The notes beneath the pieces are model-generated. The model was given only the letters and a program-made list of their open reading frames with translations, had not been told where the DNA came from and searched no databases. DNA of 64,000 bases from Actinomycetota bacterium (GTDB lineage Bacteria; Actinomycetota; Coriobacteriia; Anaerosomatales; JAUXNU01): assembly GCA_030682655.1 (NCBI GenBank), contig JAUXNU010000064.1, positions 21,509 to 85,508 on the forward strand, in the 5' to 3' direction. Within the stretch, counting starts at the first letter, position 1. Every line of letters begins with the position of its first letter. Both the position numbers and the translations under genes were made by a program. Below are positions 26,930-38,198 of this stretch, one piece after another.

Positions 26930-28012
26930 TTGATCGCCGCACTCAATGACGTCGCCGCAGCGGTCTCGTCCTCCGTCTCGCTCGAGGATGTGCTCGAGAC
27001 GATCGTTGATCGGGCGAAGTGGATCACCAACACAGAGAAGGCGACACTCGTTCTGACCGAGGAGCACAGCACCGAACTCGATCAGGAAACCATGGTAGTC
27101 AAGGGCAGTCGCGACGAGCATCCCCAGGAGTGGTGGGAGGCTCAGCTCGAAGACATCGCCGCGGATGTATTCTCAACCGGCGAGACCTGTCTGGCACTCA
27201 ACAAGGAGAACGATGCGTGGCTCCTATGTGCGCCCATCCGGGTGAAGGACCGTCCGGTCGGCCTCTTGGGCGCCATCAATTCGCGGGCGCATCCCTTCAC
27301 CGAGGACCACATCGACTTCCTGGCGATTCTAGCGGCGTTCGCCGCGACCACCATCGAGAATTCGCGACTGGCCGAGCAGACCAAGTACGTGCTCTTGGCG
27401 AGCGAGCGAGACCGGATCGCCCGGGAGATGCACGACGGGATATCGCAGTCACTGTTCAGCGTCGCCCTGGGTCTCGAGGTCTGCAAGAAGCAGATCTACC
27501 GCGATCCCAACTCGGTGGCCGAACGACTGAACGAACTGCAGGAGTCCGTCGACCTTAGCCGCAGTGAGCTACGGAGGTTCATCTACGATCTCAGACCGGT
27601 GAAGCTGCAGGAACTGGGACTCGTGGGTGCCGTCGAGTATTGGATCCACGAGGTCACGGCTGGCGAGCGGGTGGAAGGCAAGGTGGTCATCGAGGGCGAG
27701 CGACGGCACATGGGGCCGAGCGCCGAGGCTTGCCTCTACCGTGTCGCCAAGGAGTCCGTCAGCAACGTCGTGAAGCACGCGAACGCGCAGTCAGTACTGG
27801 TACATGTGCTGTACACGTGTGAAGGTGTCGAGCTTCGAATCGTCGACGACGGCGATGGTTTCGACCTGGAAGCAGTGCGAGAGCGCCTCAGGTCTGGGGT
27901 ATCGCTCGGCCTGAACAGCATCGAGGAGCGAGTCTCGCGCGAGAATGGGACGATAGACATTCACAGCTCCGTTGGTAGCGGCACAACTGTCCACGTCGTA
28001 CTCCCCGGGTAG
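26930..28012 (+). CDS. GAF-domain sensor histidine kinase (HisKA_3/NarL-partner type)
   Basis: Encodes about 360 aa. A GAF-like sensor domain spans about residues 10-160. The dimerisation region carries the phospho-acceptor His in ERDRIAREMHDGISQSLF, and the HATPase domain has ESVSNVVKHANA (N-box) and DDGDGF. No membrane helix or signal is seen, so it is a soluble kinase sensing an internal signal. The start is uncertain: TTG 26930 has AGGG upstream; GTG 26780 and ATG 26717 are in frame. The response regulator begins 10 nt after its stop. Confidence 0.85.
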   Translation: MIAALNDVAAAVSSSVSLEDVLETIVDRAKWITNTEKATLVLTEEHSTELDQETMVVKGSRDEHPQEWWEAQLEDIAADVFSTGETCLALNKENDAWLLCAPIRVKDRPVGLLGAINSRAHPFTEDHIDFLAILAAFAATTIENSRLAEQTKYVLLASERDRIAREMHDGISQSLFSVALGLEVCKKQIYRDPNSVAERLNELQESVDLSRSELRRFIYDLRPVKLQELGLVGAVEYWIHEVTAGERVEGKVVIEGERRHMGPSAEACLYRVAKESVSNVVKHANAQSVLVHVLYTCEGVELRIVDDGDGFDLEAVRERLRSGVSLGLNSIEERVSRENGTIDIHSSVGSGTTVHVVLPG

Positions 28013-28021
28013 GAGAGAGCC

Positions 28022-28693
28022 ATGTCGCACATCAGGGTGTTCATAGCCGATGACCACGAACTCGTGCGTCTGGCTCTTCGGACACTGCTCGAGGCCGAAC
28101 CCGACATAGAAGTGGTCGGAGAGGCGCCCGATGGCGTACAGGCGATTGAGGGAGTGAACGAGACCAAACCAGACGTGCTTCTTCTGGACATGCGTATGCC
28201 CGAGGCAGATGGCGTTGAGGTGTGTAGCCGACTGAGTGAGAGCTGCGCATCGACGCATATCCTCGTCCTGACGAGCTATGACGATGACGACGAGGTCTTC
28301 GGCGTGCTCGCGGCCGGGGCAAGCGGGTACATCCTGAAAGACACGCGCTCCGAGACGGTCGTCCAGGCCGTGCGCTCGGTTGCAGACGGCCAGTCGGTAT
28401 TCGACTTCAAGGTGGCAAAGAGGGTCATCAGCGGACCCAAGAATGGCGAGGACCAGGCGGGGTCTTCAGAGCACGAGTTGCTGTCCGAGCGCGAGATGGA
28501 GGTCTTGAGGCTCATGTCGAAGGGCATGAGCAACAAGGAGATCGGTCGTGCGCTCTGGATAGGTGAGACGACCGTGAAGACGCACGTGAGCCACATACTG
28601 CGCAAGCTAGAGCAGGGCGACCGCACGCAAGCGGTTCTCGCTGCGGTGAAGCTAGGAATCGTGTCGCTCGGTGGCGAGGCCCGCACCAAGTAG
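28022..28693 (+). CDS. NarL/LuxR-family response regulator
   Basis: Encodes 223 aa from ATG 28022 with GGAGAG upstream. The receiver domain has acidic residues D10/D11 and phospho-acceptor D56 (LLLDMRMPEADG). The C-terminal LuxR-type helix-turn-helix (about 148-210) contains LSEREMEVLRLMSKGMSNKE and TVKTHVSHILRKL. It is the partner of the kinase just upstream. Because the Tad pilus locus starts about 230 nt downstream on the same strand, it may regulate pilus genes; that is inference from position. Confidence 0.92.
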   Translation: MSHIRVFIADDHELVRLALRTLLEAEPDIEVVGEAPDGVQAIEGVNETKPDVLLLDMRMPEADGVEVCSRLSESCASTHILVLTSYDDDDEVFGVLAAGASGYILKDTRSETVVQAVRSVADGQSVFDFKVAKRVISGPKNGEDQAGSSEHELLSEREMEVLRLMSKGMSNKEIGRALWIGETTVKTHVSHILRKLEQGDRTQAVLAAVKLGIVSLGGEARTK

Positions 28694-28722
28694 CGTCCTC
28701 CGACCGGACGCGTTTCCTGCCG

Positions 28723-28748
28723 GACCATCATCCACCTGGATGATGGTC
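28723..28748. terminator. Perfect 12-bp inverted repeat (terminator hairpin or operator)
   Basis: GACCATCATCCA (28723-28734) and TGGATGATGGTC (28737-28748) are perfect complements separated by CC. As RNA this makes an 11-bp stem with an ACCT loop. Only a short, broken T-rich run (TCTATTCAT) follows, so it is a weak intrinsic terminator. As DNA the 26-bp near-palindrome could be an operator. It lies about 30 nt after the response regulator and about 175 nt before the pilin gene. Confidence 0.45.
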
Positions 28749-28922
28749 TATTCATACCATCGGAAGCGGCTTTCGAACCCGTGCACGATGTGCGCAAGGC
28801 CGCAACAGGGGGAAACTCGTTTCAGTATTCGATTGGCCGCCCGCTCACGCACGCGTGAATCGGGTGGACTTAGGGAGATCGGGCAGGAACGTCCGCTCCC
28901 GGGGGAGGGAGGTGTACTTCGC

Positions 28923-29105
28923 ATGTTGACCAAGCTGTATGTACGCATGAGCAAGATGTTCGTTTCTGATGAGGGCGCAACCGCCGTTGAGTACGGCATC
29001 ATGGTTGCTCTCATCGCGGTCGTTATCATTCTCGCTGTCACGGCTATCGGAACGAACCTGGAAGTTGTGTTCACCACGATTAGCGACACATTGGCGGGTC
29101 TGTAG
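28923..29105 (+). CDS. flp: Flp-type (type IVb) pilin
   Basis: Encodes 60 aa from ATG 28923 behind AGGGAGG. The pilin signature DEGATAVEYGIMVALIAVV is complete: cleavage is expected after Gly18, with Glu23 at mature position +5, followed by one hydrophobic helix that packs the pilus core. It is the major structural subunit of the Tad/Flp pilus used for adhesion, and is the first gene of the locus. The prepilin peptidase that should process it is not in this window. Confidence 0.93.
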   Translation: MLTKLYVRMSKMFVSDEGATAVEYGIMVALIAVVIILAVTAIGTNLEVVFTTISDTLAGL

Positions 29106-29213
29106 GTCCGCTGCAGGCTTCTTTCCAACATACTCTTTGCGAGATGTGGGGCTGTGTATGTGTCACGGCCCCACATCTGCGCAAGGAAGTGCGTCTCGAA
29201 AGAAGGGGTGAGT

Positions 29214-29663
29214 GTGGGACGATTTCGGCGCGGACTGAACGAAGACCAGGGAGCAAGCGCGGTCGAATTCGCCCTGGTCGCGCTCATCCTCGTAATGCTG
29301 CTGACCGGCATCACGCAGTTCGGCATGGTGTTCTTCCAGTATCTCGAGGTCTCGCACTCTGCCCGAGAGGGCGCGAGGTGGGCCTCTCTGGGGGAGCTTG
29401 CCGGAAGCGTTGCGCAACCCAAAAGCGTTCGTGGGCGTGTTAGCGCTGCGGCTCCCGGCCTGAATCCAGGGCTTACGGATGCACAGATCGTGATCAGTGT
29501 CGACGGGACGAGCCGGCAGACCGCCGCACTGCCGGGCGATGCCGGGAAACCGGTCGCCGTCACTGTCAACTATGAAAGCCCCGTGTTCATGCCGCTGATG
29601 AGCGAGATCGTCGGTGGCAACACTATTCATCTGCAGAGCACCGCTACGCTCCGAGTGGAGTGA
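29214..29663 (+). CDS. TadE-like pseudopilin
   Basis: Encodes about 149 aa. GTG 29214 is favoured by AAGGGG seven bases upstream; GTG 29208 is two codons earlier. The N-terminus DQGASAVEFALVALILVM is the TadE domain with Gly13 before the likely cleavage point and Glu18 at +5, then one helix and a small outer domain. TadE-type minor pilins aid Flp assembly. It overlaps the next gene by a few bases if GTG 29660 is used there. Confidence 0.85.
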   Translation: MGRFRRGLNEDQGASAVEFALVALILVMLLTGITQFGMVFFQYLEVSHSAREGARWASLGELAGSVAQPKSVRGRVSAAAPGLNPGLTDAQIVISVDGTSRQTAALPGDAGKPVAVTVNYESPVFMPLMSEIVGGNTIHLQSTATLRVE

Positions 29664-29668
29664 GCAAC

Positions 29669-31291
29669 ATGAGGACGAGATTCCACGATGACCAGGGCGC
29701 GGTGGCAGTGATAGTCGCGATCCTGCTCATCGTCTTCATTGGCCTGTCCGCGGTTGTTGTAGACGCGGGCTACTGGTACACGGTGAGGCGACAGCTTCAG
29801 ACCGCGGCCGATGCCGCGGCGCTTGCCGGCTGCCAGGACCTTATCCTCGACAAGAGTGATGCCGAGATCTGGGCAACCGTCGAGAGCTATGCAGGCATGA
29901 ATGCCGTCATTCCGGCGAATAGCATCACGGTGATCGCGCCGAGTTCGGGCGGGCTCAGCGACATCACGTCCGATTCGGTGAAGGTGGCCGTTGGGACGGA
30001 ATCGCGTTCGTTCTTTGGCCGGGTGTTCGGGGTCGAGCAGACGACGATCCGTGCCCAGGCGAACGCGAAGATCGGCTATCTGGTAGCTGCAACCACTCCC
30101 ATGCCTTGGGCGTTGCCGATCCTGCGTGTCACACGCATGACGGCGAGTGTGGGCGGAGGTCCGGAGATTCCGCTGACGGCCGACCCGTCGGGTGTGTGGG
30201 GCGGGTATCTGCCGTCGGGGGCGACGGGCAATGTGATAGTCACCGCGTACAACAATCAGACAATCGCCGTTCCCACCGGAGTGCCCGAGATAATCGATCC
30301 GGCGGCGCGCATCGTGCGGATCCCGGTGGGTTCGCGCTTCGCGGACGTGAGCTTCGACAAGACGACGGTCACCGCGGGCTTGGGCGAGCGTGTGACGGTC
30401 ACGGTGTCGCTGACCGGGCCGCTTGCGGTTGGTGAGTCCGTCATCACGCGGATCGACAAGGACGAGGTGACGCTGACTGCTATCGGCGGCAATACCTACC
30501 GGGGGACGATTGCTCCACCCACGAAGGCCGCCCTATACGACACGGTGCCGCTCGATGTTGCGATTGTGGAGAAGAAGAAGGACGTCGCGGCCATCAACGG
30601 GGTGGCCACGATACTCATCCGGCGTTCCACGTTCCCCGTGAAGGACGTCAAGGTTGCCGGTTCGGTACTTCCGCCGTCATCGAGTCCCTCGCCCTACATC
30701 ACCGTCTCGCTCAATGACTACGAGTACGGCAAGGTCTACGAACTCAAGGTCGATGGCGGCGCAGGCGAGACCGGCAACTACATGGCGGTCGATTTCCAAA
30801 TGACACGTCACGAGCCCTACTGGACCAAGCAAGACCCCGTTGAGTATCCCTATCTGCCGGTCGCAGACAACCCATCGTATCTCGACTATATCGCTGGCAC
30901 ATCGCCCCACACGTTCGTCATCCACGTTGGCGACACGCTGTGGACCAAGACCGGAACCGGCCCGGGACCGTCAATCCGCGACGCGCTCGCAGTTCGTTTC
31001 GCCGGGGAGGCGGCCAACTTCGACGTCTGGGCGGTGAACAAGCCGGGTAGCAGGCGACTGATCTACGTGCCCGTCACCGAGAGGATCGAACCGCCGGCCG
31101 GGGTGTCGCCCCTGCGGGTCGTGAGCTTCGCCATGTTCTACGTCGAGGACATCGACATAGGTGGCGAGGTGCTCATCAAGGGCAGGTTCGTCGAGTACGT
31201 ATCTCCCGGGTGGGTGGTGTCTTCCACGCCACCGTCTTCCGGACTCGTGATCAAGGCAGCACATCTTGTCTCCGAAGGTTTGAGCTTCTAG
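29669..31291 (+). CDS. TadG-like pilus assembly protein
   Basis: Encodes about 540 aa. The N-terminal TadG-like domain reads DDQGAVAVIVAILLIVFIGLS, followed by DAGYWYTVRRQLQTAADAAALAG, a pattern common to TadG/TadE-associated proteins. The remaining 450 residues form a long beta-rich outer region I do not recognise. ATG 29669 is chosen because GGAG lies eight bases upstream; GTG 29660, overlapping the tadE stop, is the alternative. Probably anchored in the membrane with the large domain exposed, possibly an adhesin or a pilus base component. Confidence 0.8.
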   Translation: MRTRFHDDQGAVAVIVAILLIVFIGLSAVVVDAGYWYTVRRQLQTAADAAALAGCQDLILDKSDAEIWATVESYAGMNAVIPANSITVIAPSSGGLSDITSDSVKVAVGTESRSFFGRVFGVEQTTIRAQANAKIGYLVAATTPMPWALPILRVTRMTASVGGGPEIPLTADPSGVWGGYLPSGATGNVIVTAYNNQTIAVPTGVPEIIDPAARIVRIPVGSRFADVSFDKTTVTAGLGERVTVTVSLTGPLAVGESVITRIDKDEVTLTAIGGNTYRGTIAPPTKAALYDTVPLDVAIVEKKKDVAAINGVATILIRRSTFPVKDVKVAGSVLPPSSSPSPYITVSLNDYEYGKVYELKVDGGAGETGNYMAVDFQMTRHEPYWTKQDPVEYPYLPVADNPSYLDYIAGTSPHTFVIHVGDTLWTKTGTGPGPSIRDALAVRFAGEAANFDVWAVNKPGSRRLIYVPVTERIEPPAGVSPLRVVSFAMFYVEDIDIGGEVLIKGRFVEYVSPGWVVSSTPPSSGLVIKAAHLVSEGLSF

Positions 31292-31314
31292 TCCCGTGAG
31301 TGTGGAGGGCTGAC

Positions 31315-32088
31315 ATGCGTACCAAGATAGTGATCCTTGTTGCGGCACTCGTGCTCGGTGGCATCGCGGCTGTACTCGCCGCGAACTACCTGAGCAGTGC
31401 GCGCTCGGACATCGTAGCAAGCAACGAGCCCATCGATGTGCTCGTTGCACAAGAAGACATCCCGCGCGGGATGACCGCCGAGGACCTGCTGTCCCAGAAG
31501 CTCATCGCTCTTGAGGAAGTGCCGCGCAGGTTCGTGGCCGCCGGGGCCATCTCCTCGGACAAGGGGCTTGAAGGCAAGGTGCTCGTGGCTCCGATGACCA
31601 CAGGAGAGCAGGTTACCGACAGCCGTTTCGAGGTTCCAAGTACGGCCGGTCTCGCCTATAGCATTCCGAACGAGTACGTGGCGCTCTCGATTCCGGTCGA
31701 TGAAGTGCGCGGCATATCGGGTCTGGTCAAACCCGGGAACTACGTGGCACTGTTCGCGACCATGCCGACGGATGGCACGACCGAGGGCGAGTTCACCCGG
31801 ATGCTCCTTGCCGACGTGAAGGTACTCGCCGTTGGCGGGACGATGAATGCAGAGCAGACAACCGCAACAGGGAACGACACGAAGCAGGGCGGGTTGGGGA
31901 CGACGCGCGATGAGAATACCGGGCAGCCGATGAACACGCGAACGCTCACCATCTCCATAACGCCGGCAGACGCCGAGCGCGTCGTGCTCGCATCGTCGGC
32001 GGGGTCGATCTGGGTAGCACTGTTGCCTGCTGCTGCCGAGGAGCTGCCTACGACATCCGGACGCACCGCTGAGACTCTGTTCAAGTAG
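31315..32088 (+). CDS. cpaB: Flp pilus assembly protein CpaB/RcpC
   Basis: Encodes 257 aa from ATG 31315 behind GGAGGG. One N-terminal helix (about residues 5-24) is followed by an SAF-type domain (VLVAQEDIPRGMTAEDLL) and the RcpC/CpaB region (YVALSIPVDEVRGISGLVKPGNYVALFA). In diderms RcpC works with the secretin; in this probably monoderm host it may guide the pilus through the wall. It lies in the middle of the tad operon. Confidence 0.9.
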   Translation: MRTKIVILVAALVLGGIAAVLAANYLSSARSDIVASNEPIDVLVAQEDIPRGMTAEDLLSQKLIALEEVPRRFVAAGAISSDKGLEGKVLVAPMTTGEQVTDSRFEVPSTAGLAYSIPNEYVALSIPVDEVRGISGLVKPGNYVALFATMPTDGTTEGEFTRMLLADVKVLAVGGTMNAEQTTATGNDTKQGGLGTTRDENTGQPMNTRTLTISITPADAERVVLASSAGSIWVALLPAAAEELPTTSGRTAETLFK

Positions 32089-32097
32089 AGGCTGATC

Positions 32098-33244
32098 ATG
32101 GGATTCGTTGCGATAGCAGATACATCAGACAAGTTCGTCACAGGACTCGCTTCTCTCCTGGCTCCTCAAGAGGGCACAGACGTCCGGGCCGGAGAGACAG
32201 TCGAGGGTGCAATCAGTGCGGCGGGCGACCCGCACGTAGTGGTGATTGGCCCGTCGGTGGACCCTGAGGCGGGATTCGAGTTCGCCCGTCGTCAGGGGGA
32301 ACCGCGACGCACCACGGTTGTCGTCGTGGCTCACAATGTGTCCACGGAACTCATGCGTCGGGCCATGCGCGCAGGTGTGGCGGATCTTCTCGATGCGTCG
32401 ACCGCCGCAACCGACATTCTCGAGGCGGTGGTCACTGCCTACGACGCAGCCGAAGAGACTCGCAGTGCGCCATCCGGCGAGCCTGAGACGGCCGTGGTCT
32501 CGCACGGCAGAGTCATCACCGTGTTCAGCATGAAGGGCGGCGTTGGCAAGTCGGTGCTTGCGACGAACATCGCGACGGCGCTAGCGTCCGTCTTTGGCAA
32601 GCGCACCGTGCTTATGGACCTCGACCTGCAGTTCGGGGACGTGGGCATCATGCTTGGTCTCGAGCCGACCCGTACGATTGCCGACGCTGTTCATTCGATC
32701 GAACGGCTCGATGAGGACCTGCTGGAAGGCTACCTTGTCTCCCACGACTCGGGACTCAAGGCGCTCCTGGCGCCAATCCAGCCCGAGGATGCTGATGCAG
32801 TGACCACGAGCCGCGTCACGCGCATCCTCGGTCTGCTGCGCGAGATGTACGAGTACGTCGTCATCGACACCGCGGCCACGTTCGACGAGATCGTGCTGAC
32901 GGCGCTGGACAAGAGCACTGACATCTATCCGGTAACGATGATGGATGTAGCCAGCATCAAGAACACCCGTATCTCACTCGACAAGCTCGGGCGGCTTGGG
33001 TACGCGAACGGGCTGCTGCATCTCGTGCTCAACCGTGCGGACAGCAAGGTGTGGCTGCAGCCCAATGAGGTCGAGAAGGCCGTTGGCCGGCAGGTCTTTG
33101 CAAGGATTCCGAGTGACCGCGTCATCCCCAGATCGGTGAACAAAGGGACGCCGGTGGTCATCGACGCACCCAAGTCGGATGTAGCGAAAGTGATGGTCGA
33201 ACTCGCACGTGGAATCGTGCGGGCGGCGGAGGAGGTGACCACCG

Positions 33245-33255
<11 letters not shown>
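32098..33255 (+). CDS. cpaE: CpaE/TadZ-like MinD-family ATPase of the pilus system
   Basis: Encodes 385 aa. The N-terminal ~120 residues form a receiver-like domain lacking a clear phospho-Asp, as in CpaE/TadZ. The deviant Walker A KGGVGKS (about residue 145) begins the ParA/MinD ATPase domain. These proteins position the pilus machine, often at a pole. Its end overlaps the start of cpaF by 11 nt. Confidence 0.9.
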
Positions 33256-34599
<1,344 letters not shown>

Positions 34600-34603
<4 letters not shown>

Positions 34604-36552
34604 GGTCACGTCGACACACCCTCGTGGCGCTGCTCGTGGCGGGCGCGCTGCTCGGCGCGGGTGCGCCGCTCGCAGCTCCGCTCGCTGCGTCCGCAGCAGG
34701 AGACAAGCCGGTTGCGGTCGTGCAGGGCGTTGACACGGCGGCGTTTCCTGAGATCACGCTCGCCGTCACCCTGCCGGCCGAGCTTCTGACGTCGGAACAG
34801 CCGGAGTTCGTCCTGACGGAGAACGGCACGTCCGCCAAGGTCGTTTCGGTCACGTCGGATTCCGAGGAGAGCGCTCCGGTGCCGGTTGGCGTCGTGCTTG
34901 TGATCGACACGAGTGGCAGCATGGCGGGCGAGTCGATTGATGCGGCGAAGTCAGCGGCCACCGAGTTCGTGCAGACGTTGCGAACCGACTCAAGCGTCGC
35001 GCTCGTGACGATCGGGACGAAACCCCGACTGGCGAGCGGTTTCACCACGGACAGGTCGCAGCTTGCTCGCGCGATATCGGGATTGCAGGCCACCGGTGAG
35101 ACTGCGCTCAACGATGCGGTCGCGATGGCTGCCGAACTCGCGCGCACCTCCGGTTCGAATGTTGCGGGCATCGTCGTGTTGTCCGACGGCGGTGACACCA
35201 TGAGCCGGTTGTCCATCGACGACGCCGTTCGCGCGGTTGCCACCGTCGGGGTGCCCGTGTTTGCTGTGGCACTCCCGTCATACGAGGCCGACCCGACGGC
35301 CTTGCGCCATCTCGCATCAGGCTCGGGCGGTAGACTCGTTGCCATCGACGATGTGGCGGGGCTTCCGGACCTCTACCGCGGGCTCGCCGAGGAGATGCAG
35401 AGCAGGTTCGCTGTGACATATCGCAGCGCCCAGCCTCGCACGAAAGACCTCGAAATCGAGGTGACGGCGCGTGCGGGAGGAAACGCTGCCGTGGGCGGTA
35501 CGGTGGTCCAGAATCCCCTGTACTCTGAGCCGCTCACGCCGGTCGAAGATGTGGCTGTCCCGACAACCGGGCCGATGGAGACAATGACCTTGATCGGGTC
35601 GGTAGCGCTTGTCTGGATCTCGATCGCGCTACTTGTTTTCGGCGTGGGTCTGTGGGTCGTGCGACCGAGGACCACACTGGCGCAGCTCAAGTACTACGAG
35701 CAGCTCCAGGGAATCTCAGGTGACCTTCCGGCCGTCGAGGACGCGACCGACGACGGGCTGCGCCAGAAGATGGTCGGTGCGGTTGGGTACGTGGCCGGGC
35801 GACGCGGGTTGACGGAACTTGTGCGCAAGTGGCTTGAGCGGGCGGGTTTGCCGTTGCGACCTGCCGAGTACATGAGCGGCCACATTCTGTTCGTGGTGGT
35901 CACTGGCGTGATCGTGCAGTTAGTCGGATCGCGCTTGTGGCTGTCGCTCCTCGTGGTGTTCGCGGCAACGCTGATTCCCATGCTCATCCTGTCACAACGG
36001 GCGCGACGCCGGACCGCGCGTTTCGACGAGCAACTGCCTGACGTGCTCAATCTGGTCTCGGGCTCGCTTCGCAGCGGATGGGGCATGCTGCAGGCGGTGG
36101 ATCTCGTCGTACAGGAGATGCTCCCGCCAGCCGCGGACGAGTTTCGCAGAGTGCAGACGGAAACGCGGCTCGGTTTGCCAGTAGAAAGCGCGCTGAGGGC
36201 CATGGCGGAGCGCGTGGCAAGTGAGGACTTCGCCTGGGCGGTCTCGGCCATCGCCATCCAGCGCGAGGTGGGCGGGAACCTTGCCGAAGTGCTCGACATC
36301 GTTGCGACGACGATCCGCGATCGCGGCGCCCTGCGGCGACAGGTCAAGGCCTTGACTGCCGAGGGCAAGCTGTCCGCCTACATCCTAATTGGATTGCCGT
36401 TCCTGGAATTGTTCGTGCTCTCCGTCGTGAATCCGAGCTACATGAGTACGCTCTTCACGACGCCCGGTGGTCTCGTGATGTCGACCGTGGGTTTGACTCT
36501 GCTCCTCGTGGGGGCGATTTGGTTGAATCGTGCAATGAAGGTGGAGGTCTGA
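34600..36552 (+). CDS. von Willebrand A domain fused to TadB-like pilus inner-membrane platform protein
   Basis: Encodes 650 aa. A signal-like helix (about residues 8-30) leads to a vWA domain with the MIDAS motif DTSGS (103-107), plus later TGETALND and LSDGGDT elements. A membrane helix follows (about 327-352). The C-terminal 300 residues are the TadB/GspF platform (RFDEQLPDVLNLVSGSLRSG, then two C-terminal helices). TadB alone is about 300 aa, so this is a fusion of a metal-dependent adhesion-type domain to the pilus motor platform. It overlaps cpaF by 4 nt and is followed by tadC after 1 nt. Confidence 0.88.
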
Positions 36553-36553
36553 G

Positions 36554-37474
36554 ATGGCGTACGTTGTTGCGGCCCTCGTCTTCGTGTCGGTCTCCACGCT
36601 CGTCTACTCCGGACTGGTGGGCGTCTTCTCGGAGGAGCGCCAGGTCTCTCGCCGCTTGCGCAGTATGAGCGAGTACGAGTCGCGTCAGGCCCAGGATGCC
36701 GAGCCGCTGCTCAAGCCGTTCAACGAGCGCATTCTCAAGCCCGTGGGTGCCGCCACGATCGGCGGTGCGCGACTGATCTTCCCCTCGGCCCAGCGCGAGG
36801 AGATCCGCCGCCAGCTGCGTATCGGGGGCAACCCACGTGGTCTTGACGCCGAACGGTTCTACGTCGTGAAGCTCCTGGCCGGTCTCGGGCTCCTCGGCGT
36901 CTTCATGGGGGTGTCGCTTGTATTCCCGCTTTCGCCGATGACATGGCTTCTACTCGTGCTGCCGCTCGTCGGGCTGGCATTCTTCGCACCAGACCTGTGG
37001 CTCAGCAGCGTTGTGCGGGAACGGCAGCGCAAGATGCGCCGCGCCCTCCCCGACATGCTCGACATGTTGACGATCAGCGTGGAGGCGGGACTGGGATTCG
37101 ATGCAGCGATCGCGAAGCTCATCAAGACCACCTCTGGCCCGCTTGCCGAGGAGTTCGGCAGGATGCTGCAGGAAGTCCAGGCCGGCGGCAGTCGTGCGGA
37201 CGCTCTACGCCACATGGCCGACCGGACCGACGTACCGGAATTGAACACATTCATCATGGCGATCGTCCAGGCTGAGGTGTTTGGCATCTCGGTGTCGAGC
37301 GTACTGCGGACCCAGGCGAAGGAGATGCGGATCCGCCGTCGGCAGCATGCCGAGGAGCAGGCGCAGAAGGCGCCGGTCAAACTGGTCTTCCCGCTGGTAC
37401 TGTGCATTCTTCCAGCGACACTCATCGTTATCCTCGGCCCGGCGGCGGTACGTATCGCGGGCATCTTCGGGTAG
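36554..37474 (+). CDS. tadC: TadC-like pilus inner-membrane platform protein
   Basis: Encodes 306 aa beginning one base after the upstream stop. It has the type II secretion F domain: RALPDMLDMLTISVEAGLGFDAAI, a pattern like MADRTDVPELNTFIMAIVQ, and helices at about residues 3-20, 95-140 and 280-300. It pairs with the TadB part of the previous protein to form the membrane base acted on by CpaF. It is the last gene of the pilus locus seen here. Confidence 0.9.
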   Translation: MAYVVAALVFVSVSTLVYSGLVGVFSEERQVSRRLRSMSEYESRQAQDAEPLLKPFNERILKPVGAATIGGARLIFPSAQREEIRRQLRIGGNPRGLDAERFYVVKLLAGLGLLGVFMGVSLVFPLSPMTWLLLVLPLVGLAFFAPDLWLSSVVRERQRKMRRALPDMLDMLTISVEAGLGFDAAIAKLIKTTSGPLAEEFGRMLQEVQAGGSRADALRHMADRTDVPELNTFIMAIVQAEVFGISVSSVLRTQAKEMRIRRRQHAEEQAQKAPVKLVFPLVLCILPATLIVILGPAAVRIAGIFG

Positions 37475-37517
37475 CGCCTGTTCCGGAGGACACGCCCCTG
37501 TGAGTCTCCCCGTCCTG

Positions 37518-37543
37518 GCCTGTGGGACTTGCCTGTGGGACTT
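37518..37543. repeat. Tandem 13-bp direct repeat
   Basis: GCCTGTGGGACTT occurs twice without a gap (37518-37530 and 37531-37543) in the 158-nt spacer between tadC and folE. A TAGACT -10-like hexamer follows at 37583-37588. I see no gene in this spacer. It could be slippage or a regulator site for the fol operon. Confidence 0.6.
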
Positions 37544-37632
37544 GCATCGTCGCGCTCTGGCGTGATAGGGCGGTGTCCTTGGTAGACTAGGGCTGTTCGG
37601 CAGTGCGGAACCCGGGGAGAGATGGGAGGCTC

Positions 37633-38196
37633 ATGGACCGCGACAAGATCATCGATGGCGTACGGCTGATTCTCGAAGGCATCGGCGAGGACCCGGCACG
37701 TGAAGGGCTCGTCGAGACGCCGCGCCGCGTCGCCGACATGTTCGAGGAGATCTTCGCCGGCCTTGGCGAAGACGCGTCCGAGCACCTCCGCGTCACCTTC
37801 TCCGAGGACCATCAGGAGATGGTCCTTGTCAGGGACATTCCGCTGTACTCGATGTGCGAGCACCACTTCGTGCCGTTCATCGGCAAGGCACATGTTGCCT
37901 ATGTCCCCGGCAAGAGCGGGCGCATCTGCGGGCTCTCCAAGCTCGCTCGCGTGGTCGACGTGTTCGCGAAGCGCCCGCAAGTGCAGGAGCGCATGACCTC
38001 GCAGATCGCCGACACCATCGTCGCGAACCTCGAGCCCGCTGGTGTCATCGTGGTCATTGAGGCGGAGCATCTGTGTATGTCGATGCGGGGCGTGAAGAAG
38101 CCAGGCGCGATTACAACCACCTCTGCGGTGCGAGGCATCTTCGAGCGCAATCCGTCCACCCGCGCGGAAGCCATGTCGCTCATCAAGGGCCGGTAG
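37633..38196 (+). CDS. folE: GTP cyclohydrolase I
   Basis: Makes 7,8-dihydroneopterin triphosphate from GTP, the first step of folate synthesis. Encodes 187 aa from ATG 37633 behind GGGAGG. Active-site blocks are visible: [19 protein letters not shown], then [10 protein letters not shown] and [11 protein letters not shown] with the zinc-binding Cys/His. Length is normal. It starts the folE-folP-folK operon; folP begins three bases after its stop. Confidence 0.96.
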   Translation: MDRDKIIDGVRLILEGIGEDPAREGLVETPRRVADMFEEIFAGLGEDASEHLRVTFSEDHQEMVLVRDIPLYSMCEHHFVPFIGKAHVAYVPGKSGRICGLSKLARVVDVFAKRPQVQERMTSQIADTIVANLEPAGVIVVIEAEHLCMSMRGVKKPGAITTTSAVRGIFERNPSTRAEAMSLIKGR

Positions 38197-38198
38197 AC

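Noticed and set aside
28765..28790. tRNA T-arm-like TTTCGAACCCG
   Set aside because: No acceptor, D or anticodon stems can be formed around it.
28750..28922. Riboswitch (c-di-GMP class I) in the leader of the pilin gene
   Set aside because: A GCAAGGCC string and some pairing caught the eye, but the conserved tetraloop-receptor and GGGCAAACC-like core of that riboswitch are missing.
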